Part shown: piece by piece, positions 17,697-25,265 of the stretch | Layout of the letters: each line of letters opens with the position of its first letter | Position numbering within the stretch: position 1 is the stretch's first letter | NCBI GenBank assembly: GCA_945897865.1 | Contig: CAMDHJ010000005.1 | Location: forward strand, 1 to 55,148 | Origin: Tepidiphilus sp. J10 | GTDB taxonomy: Bacteria; Pseudomonadota; Gammaproteobacteria; Burkholderiales; Thiobacillaceae | Direction: 5' to 3' | Length of the DNA stretch: 55,148 nucleotides | The notes under the pieces: generated by a model | Databases searched by the model: none | Told to the model about the DNA's origin: nothing | What the model saw: only the letters and a program-made list of their open reading frames with translations | Made by a program: the position numbers and the translations under genes

Positions 17697-18251
17697 TTAA
17701 ATCAGCATCCAAGGCACCAGGAACCACGAGGAGAACATGCCGCCAGCGAAAATACCAAGTACCGCGAAAAGTGAGGGCAGTTGCAGAGTGGAAAGACCTG
17801 TGATGGCATGGCCGGACGTGCAGCCACCGGCATAGCGAGTGCCGAAACCAACCAGAACCCCGGACGCGAAGAGGAAGGTGAAGTTGCGGACGCTGGTATG
17901 AAACAACTCATCCGGCACCAGGAATTCACCTGGCTGGGTGAAGCCCCACGCCAACAACATGTCTTGGGCCGCTTGGCTGATGGCAACGGGTTCCGGATTG
18001 GCGAATACGACGCCGGCCAGATACCCACCCAGCGCGGTGCCAATGACGAACACCAGGCTCCAGATGTGTTCTTTCCAGTTGTAACGGAAAAAATCCACAT
18101 CTACATTGGGTGGCTGTGTAATGGCGCAAAGATGGCGCAGGTTGTTGGAAATGCCGAATGAACGATTGCCGATGAACAGCATCATTGGCACCATCATGCC
18201 GATCAATGGACCCGCGACATACCAGGGCCAGGGTTGATAAAGCCAGTCCAT
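17697..18251 (-). CDS. YeeE/YedE-type sulfur transporter, large subunit
   Basis: A 184-aa integral membrane protein with about five hydrophobic segments. '[18 protein letters not shown]' holds the G-G-C-T-S-G-H core motif of YeeE/YedE half-transporters, including the substrate-contact cysteine. It is the first gene of the pair; the second begins within 15 nt of its end. The two motif cysteines (here and GLCPGP in the partner) together recreate the duplicated core of full-length YeeE. Substrate (thiosulfate, sulfide or polysulfide-like) is inferred from family only. Confidence 0.88.
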   Translation of the reverse strand: MDWLYQPWPWYVAGPLIGMMVPMMLFIGNRSFGISNNLRHLCAITQPPNVDVDFFRYNWKEHIWSLVFVIGTALGGYLAGVVFANPEPVAISQAAQDMLLAWGFTQPGEFLVPDELFHTSVRNFTFLFASGVLVGFGTRYAGGCTSGHAITGLSTLQLPSLFAVLGIFAGGMFSSWFLVPWMLI

Positions 18252-18331
18252 ATTTTCTCCAAATCAGGTAGCGGGGCGATTATATAAGTAGTCGCTAATC
18301 AACTTGGGAAGCGACGATCTCGAGCGTGGTC

Positions 18332-19042
18332 TCAAGGGGCATTGGCCGGGCCAAGTATCAGGTCTATGCGTCTTTGCAGCGCGGCCATCGCGGCGTGATC
18401 GTCGCGAGACTGGGCATGCTTGCGTTGAACTTCCAACCAGGTTAGCAGGGGGCGACGCCAGCCGCGTTCGGATGCTGTCTCGATTGCAGTGGATATGGTT
18501 GCTGGTTCGACGCGTCCGTTGCGGAACAGCAGGGCAGCGGCAATCAGCCGGGGTAGGGGATCTTTGATTTCCCTGGCTGCCTGGTTGGCGTTGGCATCAT
18601 CCTTGTTGGTGAGCAGATTTGCGTAATGCACGGGTAGAGATTTGATCTGCAGTCCAGTCCAGTCAGCTGCAAGAAAGCGGGCATAGTCTTGATCACTCGC
18701 AGTCGCATCGGCAGCGTAGGTGTCGAACCCGACGCAAGGCGAAAAATCGAGACTGGCGATATGCGTTGCGCAAGCCGCCAGTTCAGCGCGGGCAAGCAGG
18801 TCAATGCGTCCTGTTAGCGCGATTTCCTGGCGCATCTTGAGTAACGCCAGTTCAGCCGCTTTGCTGTCGCCTTCCAGCCAGCGTTGCTGCGCGTGTTCGA
18901 GCAGGCTGACCGCGTTCATTTTCCAGTTAGGCGGTGGTGGGATGCTGGAACAGCCACTTAGCGCCAACGCAGCGACCGCCAAAACCAGAAATAAGCGCCA
19001 GTTGGTCGTTTGGGCATGGCGTTGGGAGGTCTGGGGCTTCAT
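18332..19042 (-). CDS. Lipoprotein of the MCE/Mla-type operon
   Basis: A 236-aa predicted lipoprotein: a basic N-terminus, a hydrophobic stretch 'LFLVLAVAALAL' and the lipobox 'LSGC' at about residue 31. The mature part is helical and Ala/Leu-rich, with TPR-like pacing ('LLEHAQQRWLEGDSKAAELA'). The start ATG overlaps the MCE gene stop (ATGA, 19039-19042), so it is the last gene of the operon. It may be the outer-membrane-facing accessory of the transport system, like the lipoproteins that accompany MCE proteins elsewhere. I recognise no named family. Confidence 0.72.
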   Translation of the reverse strand: MKPQTSQRHAQTTNWRLFLVLAVAALALSGCSSIPPPPNWKMNAVSLLEHAQQRWLEGDSKAAELALLKMRQEIALTGRIDLLARAELAACATHIASLDFSPCVGFDTYAADATASDQDYARFLAADWTGLQIKSLPVHYANLLTNKDDANANQAAREIKDPLPRLIAAALLFRNGRVEPATISTAIETASERGWRRPLLTWLEVQRKHAQSRDDHAAMAALQRRIDLILGPANAP

Positions 19043-20034
19043 GGCGTTTTGATCTCCACTTCGCGCGCGAATGGCCATTTCTTGTTGATTTCGTTGATCA
19101 GGTGATTGACCTTGCGCACGCTATCGTCAATCTCCGAGCGCAGGTTGGTCATGTCGGTGGTCGCTTCGCGCACGTTGCTGGTGATCTTGGGCAGATCAGC
19201 GCTGGCAGCTTGCGCATTGGCTAGCAATGCATCCGCTTTTTTCAGGCTTTCGCGTACGTCACCGAGGATGGTGTTGAGTTTGGCAACCGATTCTTGAGTC
19301 TGATCCATGATGCCTTGCGGGCCGAAAAGCCGGCTATCAGCTTTTGCCAGCACAGTATCGGCTTTCAGCGAGACCCCATTCAACGAAGACAGCAAGGTAT
19401 TCGTCTTTTCCAACACTGTCACCACTTGCTGCGCCTTTTCCGGACTGCCGAGGACACTTTCAAGAACGCCATATTCACCTGTCATCCGGTGCGTAACATT
19501 TTGAACATTGGCCAGAGTCTGGTTGATCTCCGATTCCTTGTTGGTCATGTCGCCGATGTTGTTCAGTATGGACTTCAGCTTTTCCAGCAAAACTGGAATT
19601 TCCTCGGTCGCATCGCCCGTCAGCAGGGTGCGCGAGGCGCCATTGGCGAGCGGTTTGTCTTTTAAATCTGCCGTATGCGCCTTGATTTTGGCGCTGCCGA
19701 TGAACCCTTTTTCCAAAGTAAAAATGCTGTTTTCACGCAGCCAGCGCGCATCCTTGCTCGGGATGGCGATTTCCAGCCGAACGTTGCCATTCTCGCTTAA
19801 TGCCATGCGTTTGACCGTGCCGATCGGGAAGCCGGAGAAGGTCATCGGCATGCCGATGCTGACGCCATCAGCTTCTGGTGCAATCAGTGTCAGGCTTTGC
19901 GTGCTATGGAATGCGCCGCGTGCATACATTGTGTACAGGACGAATCCCGCCACCAGCAATAACGTGGCTGCCAAGAGTGCACCCACCTTGATTTCAAGGT
20001 TCTTGATCAGGGGAGAGCCAGTCGGTCGGTTCAT
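19039..20034 (-). CDS. MCE-domain lipid-transport protein (MlaD-like)
   Basis: A 331-aa periplasmic protein anchored by one N-terminal transmembrane helix (about residues 17-37). An MCE domain follows (about 45-125, with 'GVSIGMPMTFSGFPIGTVKR'), then a long helical C-terminal part (about 140-320) rich in regularly spaced hydrophobics. That architecture is typical of MCE proteins forming hexameric rings or needles. The protein is longer than MlaD and closer to MCE proteins that build a helical tunnel. It is preceded and followed by 4-nt ATGA overlaps. It should carry phospholipid-like substrates between membranes with the adjacent permease. Confidence 0.88.
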   Translation of the reverse strand: MNRPTGSPLIKNLEIKVGALLAATLLLVAGFVLYTMYARGAFHSTQSLTLIAPEADGVSIGMPMTFSGFPIGTVKRMALSENGNVRLEIAIPSKDARWLRENSIFTLEKGFIGSAKIKAHTADLKDKPLANGASRTLLTGDATEEIPVLLEKLKSILNNIGDMTNKESEINQTLANVQNVTHRMTGEYGVLESVLGSPEKAQQVVTVLEKTNTLLSSLNGVSLKADTVLAKADSRLFGPQGIMDQTQESVAKLNTILGDVRESLKKADALLANAQAASADLPKITSNVREATTDMTNLRSEIDDSVRKVNHLINEINKKWPFAREVEIKTP

Positions 20035-20519
20035 GGTTGTGCTTGGTCTAGTTCCGGGTAATCAAGATGGGCATCGTAAAGCGCCCGGTTCCATTGGTAA
20101 TCAACAATCCAGCAATCATCCAGGTATGTGGTCATTCTCTCCAGCATGGAAAACATGAACGGCGGGTAATGCACCTCGGGTAGCAGCATAGCGGGTCGGT
20201 CAATTAAAAGGATAGCTGGCTTGCTGATCACTGCGCGTAGCAGTTTGGTGACAAAGCGTTCGCTATGGCTGAGGGCGGGGTCGCGTTTGGCATGCATATC
20301 TTGAAACCCGGTTTCTACCAGCAATGCCCAAGCCTGATCGGCTGCTTCGGCATATTTCTGGTTGCTGCGATATTGCGGGATGAGGGCGATATTATCGAGA
20401 GCGGATAAATTGGCACGAAGCGGCATATCGGGTGAAACCAGGGCAAGTTCTTGCCGCGAGACGACATCTTTCTCGGCAAGAAATTCGCGGTGCTTTGCGG
20501 CATCGGCGATCCATATCAG
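20031..20519 (-). CDS. Degenerate ABC ATPase-like subunit of the MCE operon (probable CTG start)
   Basis: A 162-aa protein if translation starts at CTG 20519, whose last two bases plus the next A form the permease stop (CTGA). The first in-frame ATG, at 20426, would begin inside the conserved region. Recognisable ABC-ATPase parts are the Q-loop region 'LALVSPDMPL' (25-34) with 'ALDNIAL', a degraded signature 'LSHSE' (83-87) in place of LSGGQ, and a Walker B 'AILLIDRP' (102-109) with Arg108 where the catalytic Glu should be. The Walker A half is missing and no upstream fragment encodes it. It probably cannot hydrolyse ATP itself. No canonical start codon lies in frame upstream for at least 100 nt. 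It may pair with a distant MlaF-like ATPase or be structural. Confidence 0.7.
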   Translation of the reverse strand: MIWIADAAKHREFLAEKDVVSRQELALVSPDMPLRANLSALDNIALIPQYRSNQKYAEAADQAWALLVETGFQDMHAKRDPALSHSERFVTKLLRAVISKPAILLIDRPAMLLPEVHYPPFMFSMLERMTTYLDDCWIVDYQWNRALYDAHLDYPELDQAQP

Positions 20520-21310
20520 ATGTATTTGAGTGCTAATGATGCCACCTCGATCAACATGATCAGAAAGAACAGTCGCACCATGCCGCGCAGCACGGAAATA
20601 GGTGCCATGAACAACATTCTCGGGGTGGCCATCCCTTCCGCGACCGGAATGATGGTCACCGCCAAGCCAAAGGCCAGACTTTTGAGGAAGATGCCAAGCA
20701 GAACCGTATTCTGGAAAACATTCCCCATGATCCGGCTGAAATCAGGCAGGCTCCAAGATTGCCAGCCGTATACCGCAAGATAGGCGAGAACCAGGGCGAT
20801 CACGCTGGTGAAGGCGGTCAGTACCAATACCGAGATCATGCCGCCGATGACGCGTGGCATGAATTCAAGGCGCATGGTATCCACGCCGGCGCTCTCCAGG
20901 GCCAATAGTTCGCCATTGATTTTCATCAGCGCAATCTCGGTATTGATCGCTGAGCTTGAGCGCAAAGCGACGAATAAAGCGGTGATCAGCGGCAGTATCT
21001 CAAGAACCAGCAGGCGCATGGATACTTCAAGCGCGTATTCGGATAATCCATAACTGGCTGCAGTGGTCACCACGATCTGGATCAGCACATACGACAGCAG
21101 GGCCGCAAACAGCATGAAGCCCGGCAGGATTTGCACTACGGTGAAATAAATCTGCTTCATCACCACGGTCCGTGTGGCGCTGTTGTAGGCCGCTGGCGTT
21201 GCAGCTATCAGAATGGCGCGTGCGGCAAACCGCAGGGTGTCACGCCAGATGCGCCAGGTCGCCAGCAATGCCGTGCCTCTACGGGTAAAGAAGTTGGTAA
21301 TGAAAATCAT
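20516..21310 (-). CDS. MlaE-family ABC transporter permease
   Basis: A 264-aa inner-membrane permease of the MlaE/YrbE family, with five or six hydrophobic segments. The family core is seen in 'LVLEILPLITALFVALRSSS', followed by the cytoplasmic coupling helix 'TEIALMKINGELLALESAGV'. It should be the membrane partner of the MCE protein encoded two genes downstream. It is the first gene of a four-gene minus-strand operon (permease, ATPase-like, MCE, lipoprotein) with 4-nt overlaps at every junction. Confidence 0.9.
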   Translation of the reverse strand: MIFITNFFTRRGTALLATWRIWRDTLRFAARAILIAATPAAYNSATRTVVMKQIYFTVVQILPGFMLFAALLSYVLIQIVVTTAASYGLSEYALEVSMRLLVLEILPLITALFVALRSSSAINTEIALMKINGELLALESAGVDTMRLEFMPRVIGGMISVLVLTAFTSVIALVLAYLAVYGWQSWSLPDFSRIMGNVFQNTVLLGIFLKSLAFGLAVTIIPVAEGMATPRMLFMAPISVLRGMVRLFFLIMLIEVASLALKYI

Positions 21311-21402
21311 GATTTTGATATTACAACTGAGTTTTCGGTCCGGTAATAGTTAGCGCCAGATTGTTATGATGCGTTAAAGCAGAGTCATGAACCCAGGGTG
21401 AA

Positions 21403-21945
21403 ATGGTGAAACGGCTATTTTTGATATTTCTTGCATATTTCTTGTTCAGCGTCCCGGCTTTAGCTGCATCTGGCACCATGATCAAAAACGATGATCTCAG
21501 GGTCAGCGCAGTTTCAGACAGCGCCGTGGTTGGGCGGGCCAGTAAAGGTGCAACGGTCGAGGTCTTGAAGCGTCAGGGTGGCTGGACGAAAATCAAGCAT
21601 GCCGAAAAGACTGGTTGGGTTCGCATCCTCTCGGTCAGGCTGGTTGCTGACAGTGGCGGCAATCTGCTTGGCGGGTTTGCTCAATTGGGTGGCTCGCGCC
21701 CGGATTCGCGCCGTGTTGTCGCGATTGCTGGGTTGCGTGGGCTGAATGAGGAGGAACTTCGCGGCGCTCGCTTCAATGCCGCTGAACTGGCGCGGCTTGA
21801 TCAATATGTCAGCAGCCGCGCAGATGCGGAGCAGTATGCCCGCAGTGCCAAGCTCAAACGCGTCGATATGGCTTATATCAAGGAAGCCAAGCCGGAAGCG
21901 GAAAGCAATCCGAATCAGTCATTCTGGGGAGATGGCAATTTATGA
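21403..21945 (+). CDS. Exported SH3b-domain protein, copy 1
   Basis: A 180-aa exported protein: signal peptide 'LFLIFLAYFLFSVPALAA' (cleavage near residue 22), then a bacterial SH3 domain (about 25-82) with 'DDLRVSAVSDSAVVGRASKG' and 'GGWTKIKHAEKTGWVRILSV'. The C-terminal part contains 'VVAIAGLRGLNEEELRGARF', which recurs in the next gene. SH3b domains often bind peptidoglycan or peptides. It overlaps the next gene by 4 nt (ATGA). The two are tandem paralogues and probably work with the M48 protease that follows. Confidence 0.82.
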   Translation: MVKRLFLIFLAYFLFSVPALAASGTMIKNDDLRVSAVSDSAVVGRASKGATVEVLKRQGGWTKIKHAEKTGWVRILSVRLVADSGGNLLGGFAQLGGSRPDSRRVVAIAGLRGLNEEELRGARFNAAELARLDQYVSSRADAEQYARSAKLKRVDMAYIKEAKPEAESNPNQSFWGDGNL

Positions 21946-22499
21946 ATCGAGTCAGTCAACGTGTCCGTTCTCAGGTTCTGCTCGGTGTTTTGGGTTGGCA
22001 TTGCCTGTTGCTAGCCAGTTCGGTATTTGGAATGGCGACGCCGCCACAAAAAACAACTCAGCAGGTTGCCATCGGAAGCAGCGCAGTGATGCTGAAAACA
22101 GATGATTTGCGGGCTAGCCCCGATGTGAAATCGCCGCTGTTATTGCGTGTTGAAAAAGGCGCTCAGGTGCGTCTGCTGAACAGCCAGAGTGGCTGGAGCC
22201 AAATCAGCAATGCGGGTCATACTGGCTGGGTGAGGGTGCTGTCGGTCCGAAAACAGGGTAATGAAGGCATCGAACTGTCCGACCTGGGCGAACTCGGTAA
22301 AAAGCCGCAAGGTAAAGTGGTCGCGGTAGCTGGAACCCGTGGTCTGGATGTGCAACAGCTCAGTTTGGCCAGTTATGACCCGGCGGAGGTTGAGCGTTTG
22401 CGCGGATATGCCGTCAGCCGCCGGGAAGCTGAGCAGTTCGCGCAGGCAGCTGGATTGCATCCTCGCGAAATGTCTTACTTTGCAGCGCCGAATCAATGA
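21942..22499 (+). CDS. Exported SH3b-domain protein, copy 2
   Basis: A 185-aa paralogue of the preceding gene. It has a signal peptide, an SH3b domain ('TDDLRASPDVKSPLLLRVEK', then 'SGWSQISNAGHTGWVRVLSV'), and the same downstream block 'VVAVAGTRGLDVQQLSLASY' followed by a helix with 'SRREAEQFAQAAGL'. The order and spacing of blocks are the same in both copies, indicating gene duplication. The stop overlaps a possible upstream start of the M48 gene. Likely periplasmic; ligand unknown. Confidence 0.82.
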   Translation: MNRVSQRVRSQVLLGVLGWHCLLLASSVFGMATPPQKTTQQVAIGSSAVMLKTDDLRASPDVKSPLLLRVEKGAQVRLLNSQSGWSQISNAGHTGWVRVLSVRKQGNEGIELSDLGELGKKPQGKVVAVAGTRGLDVQQLSLASYDPAEVERLRGYAVSRREAEQFAQAAGLHPREMSYFAAPNQ

Positions 22500-22537
22500 T
22501 GGGTTCCAGCGCAGTGACCCAGAAAGGGATGTCGAAC

Positions 22538-23452
22538 ATGAAACAGAAATTTCCAGGATTTGTCGTAGTAGCCATGTTGGTTGGCATTTTCGGCACCAGC
22601 CAGATTCAGGCAAATGATCTGAAGGATCTGTTCAAAGGGTATTTGAAGAACAAGATTGCGCCGCCAGTGCAGGAACAGCCTGTCACTCCCGCAACGTCTG
22701 AAGCCAGCGCGGAAAAACCGGCTGAACAACTGTTACAGGCTTTGATGGGCGGCAACGTTTCGGAACAGGAAGAGGACCGCATTGGGCAGCAGATCGCTGG
22801 CAATCTGCTGGGTGCGGCGCCTTTGGTGCGCGATGACGGCTTACAGCGTTATGTCAATCGGGTGGGGCGTTGGGTTGCGCTGCAAACCGAGCGACCGGAT
22901 CTGAATTGGCATTTTGGCGTCATCGAAAGCGATGATCTGAACGCCTTTGCGGCACCAGGCGGTTACATTTTTCTCACCAAGGGCTTGTATCAAAGACTCG
23001 ATAGCGAAGCTGAACTGGCCGGTGTGCTTGGACATGAGATCGGTCATGTGCTGCGCAAACACCATCTCAAGCTATTGCAGAAATCGCAGGGCATCGCCGC
23101 AATTGGTGGGTTACTTGGACGCAAGCTGAAGAACGAAAGCGAAGTTTTGCAGAACGTGATCGGCAATGGCGCGGAAGTCGTCGCTCGCGGGCTCGACAAG
23201 GATGCTGAATATGAAGCTGATCGTATCGGCGTTGTGCTGAGCGCGCGCGCCGGCTACGACGCCTATGCCTTGCCCGCCGTCCTGGCAGAAATCGGCCATG
23301 TCGCGAAGAACGACACACGGGTTTCGTTGCTGTTCAAAACTCATCCGCTGCCGGAAGACCGCCTGAGTCATTTGTCGGATGCGGTGACTGACGCGTTGGA
23401 TGCGTTGCCGGAAGGTCAGAGTGGAGCAGGGCGGTTTTATCGTTTGCGTTGA
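22538..23452 (+). CDS. M48-family periplasmic metalloprotease
   Basis: A 304-aa zinc protease of the M48 (Ste24/BepA-like) family. The catalytic motif 'LGHEIGHVLRKHH' gives HExxH, and the third ligand Glu is in 'EYEADRIGV'. 'NAFAAPGGYIFLTKGL' is the family segment before the active site. The start at 22538 (MKQKFPGF) is preferred because AAAGGG lies 9 nt upstream and a signal peptide begins there; the ATG at 22496 overlaps the previous stop. There is no TPR domain as in BepA. Probably an envelope quality-control protease working with the two SH3b proteins. Confidence 0.88.
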   Translation: MKQKFPGFVVVAMLVGIFGTSQIQANDLKDLFKGYLKNKIAPPVQEQPVTPATSEASAEKPAEQLLQALMGGNVSEQEEDRIGQQIAGNLLGAAPLVRDDGLQRYVNRVGRWVALQTERPDLNWHFGVIESDDLNAFAAPGGYIFLTKGLYQRLDSEAELAGVLGHEIGHVLRKHHLKLLQKSQGIAAIGGLLGRKLKNESEVLQNVIGNGAEVVARGLDKDAEYEADRIGVVLSARAGYDAYALPAVLAEIGHVAKNDTRVSLLFKTHPLPEDRLSHLSDAVTDALDALPEGQSGAGRFYRLR

Positions 23453-23462
23453 TTGTTTGAAC

Positions 23463-23504
23463 TGATCAGTGATCAGTGATCAGTGATCAGTGATCAGTGA
23501 TCAG
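23463..23504 (+). repeat. Six tandem copies of TGATCAG
   Basis: Six perfect 7-bp units in a row, each containing a TGATCA palindrome and hence a GATC site. The array lies between the M48 stop and the HD-GYP start, ending 16 nt before the GTG. It may vary in copy number by slippage. It is far too short in period for a CRISPR array. Confidence 0.95.
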
Positions 23505-23519
23505 CGAAAAGGAGCCAGG

Positions 23520-25223
23520 GTGAAAACGTCATTCTCCGGCCAGGAGCGGCATAGCCGCGATGCTGTTGACGTGGGGGCGGCTGACGCGCAGTCGATGCGA
23601 GCGCAACCTGGAACTACGCCGAATCGTTTGCAACGCCTGGTGTCGATCGGGATCGAGTTGTCCAGTCAGAGCGATCTGGACGCGCTGTTGAATCAGATAC
23701 TGGATGCGGCACAAACGCTGACGCAGGCGGATGGCGGTACGATTTATCTGGTTCGCCAGCAGCAACTTGAGTTTGCCATCATCCGAAACAATACCTTGGG
23801 CATCCATCTCGGCAGTGGCGGCGATGTACTGGCGCATGGATCCATTCCAATGTACTTGCCTGATGGCCGTCCGAATCTGGCGACGGTTTCGGCATCGGCC
23901 GCCATTGCCGGCAAAACCATCAATATTGCAGATGCCTACGATTTATCGGAATTCGATTTTTCTGGTACGCGGCGTTTCGATGCGCTCAATGGTTACCAGT
24001 CACGCTCTTTTCTCACCGTGCCGATGAAGGATCATGAGGCGAAGGTGATCGGAGTGTTGCAGTTGATCAATGCCCTGGATGAAGTCAGCGGCAAGATCAT
24101 TCCGTTTGACCTGGACGATCAATATCTGGTCGAGTCACTTGCCTCGCAAGCAGCGGTAGTGATGACCAACCGGCAGTTGATTGATCGCCTGGAGACGTTG
24201 TTTGTCGCCTTCATCACGCTGATTTCCAATGCGTTGGATGAAAAATCGCCTTACACCCATGGCCATTGCCAGCGTGTGCCGGTCATTACCTTGTTGCTGG
24301 CTGATGCGGTGAGTCGAACCGAGCACGGTCCGCTGAGCGGGTTTCGTCTTTCCGCGAAAGATCGGCGCGAGTTGGAAATTGCTGCCTTGATGCACGATTG
24401 CGGCAAGATCACGACACCCGTGCATATTGTCGATAAATCAACCAAACTGGAAACCATATTCGACCGGATACATTCCGTTGAAACGCGTTTCGAAGTGCTT
24501 AAACGGGATGCTCGTATCCGGATGCTGGAGGCGCAGGTTTCCTCGTCCGAGCCGAATACGGGAGTGTTGCAGGCCGAATACGAGCGCGATTGTGAAGAAC
24601 TTGATCGGGCACGGGATTTTCTGCGCAGGGCCAACATCGGTGGCGAGTTCATGTCGCCCGCGATGCAGGCGCAAGTGCGTCATATTGGCAAGCATTATCA
24701 GTGGCGCAATTCCGCCGGGGAAATGGTGCCGTTGCTGAGCGAGGAGGAGATCGACATGTTGTGCATTGCCAAAGGTACCCTGTCAGAGGAAGAGCGCAAC
24801 ATCATCAATCACCACATTGTTTCCACCATCCACATGTTGGAAGCCTTGCCTTGGCCAAGCCACTTGCGCAACGTGCCGGAGTTTGCTGGTGGTCACCATG
24901 AACGTATGGATGGCAAAGGGTATCCGAAAGGGTTGACGCGCGACCAGATGTCGATTCAGGCCCGTATCATGGGCATCGCCGATATTTTTGAAGCTCTCAC
25001 CGCCAGTGACCGACCCTACAAGCCGGGCATGTCTTTGTCGCGTTCTCTGGCTATTCTTGGCCGCATGAAGCTGGATAATCACATCGACCCCGATTTGTTC
25101 GATGTTTTTGTGCGGGAAAAGGTCTATCTCGACTATGCCAAGGCACATCTCAAACCGGAACAAATCGACGTCGTCGACGAAACTGCAATTCCTGGTTATT
25201 CCCTGTCCACCTCGCCTCTTTAA
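23520..25223 (+). CDS. GAF-HD-GYP domain protein (c-di-GMP phosphodiesterase type)
   Basis: A 567-aa cytoplasmic protein with an N-terminal GAF sensor domain (about residues 40-215; 'ILDAAQTLTQADGGTIYLV', 'GYQSRSFLTVPMKD') and a C-terminal HD-GYP domain. The HD pair is His292-Asp293 in 'LMHDCGKI', and the GYP motif is 'HHERMDGKGYPKGL' from about residue 459. A helical insertion of about 130 residues lies between the HD pair and the GYP motif. HD-GYP proteins hydrolyse c-di-GMP. The GTG at 23520 is chosen for its AAAAGGAG site; an upstream GTG at 23490 sits inside the repeat array. Confidence 0.88.
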   Translation: MKTSFSGQERHSRDAVDVGAADAQSMRAQPGTTPNRLQRLVSIGIELSSQSDLDALLNQILDAAQTLTQADGGTIYLVRQQQLEFAIIRNNTLGIHLGSGGDVLAHGSIPMYLPDGRPNLATVSASAAIAGKTINIADAYDLSEFDFSGTRRFDALNGYQSRSFLTVPMKDHEAKVIGVLQLINALDEVSGKIIPFDLDDQYLVESLASQAAVVMTNRQLIDRLETLFVAFITLISNALDEKSPYTHGHCQRVPVITLLLADAVSRTEHGPLSGFRLSAKDRRELEIAALMHDCGKITTPVHIVDKSTKLETIFDRIHSVETRFEVLKRDARIRMLEAQVSSSEPNTGVLQAEYERDCEELDRARDFLRRANIGGEFMSPAMQAQVRHIGKHYQWRNSAGEMVPLLSEEEIDMLCIAKGTLSEEERNIINHHIVSTIHMLEALPWPSHLRNVPEFAGGHHERMDGKGYPKGLTRDQMSIQARIMGIADIFEALTASDRPYKPGMSLSRSLAILGRMKLDNHIDPDLFDVFVREKVYLDYAKAHLKPEQIDVVDETAIPGYSLSTSPL

Positions 25224-25265
25224 CCCTTGCTGATTCACTCAAATAAAGCTGGAGTAGCCTAAATC

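Noticed and set aside
23463-23504. CRISPR array
   Set aside because: The period is 7 bp with no spacers; it is a simple tandem repeat.
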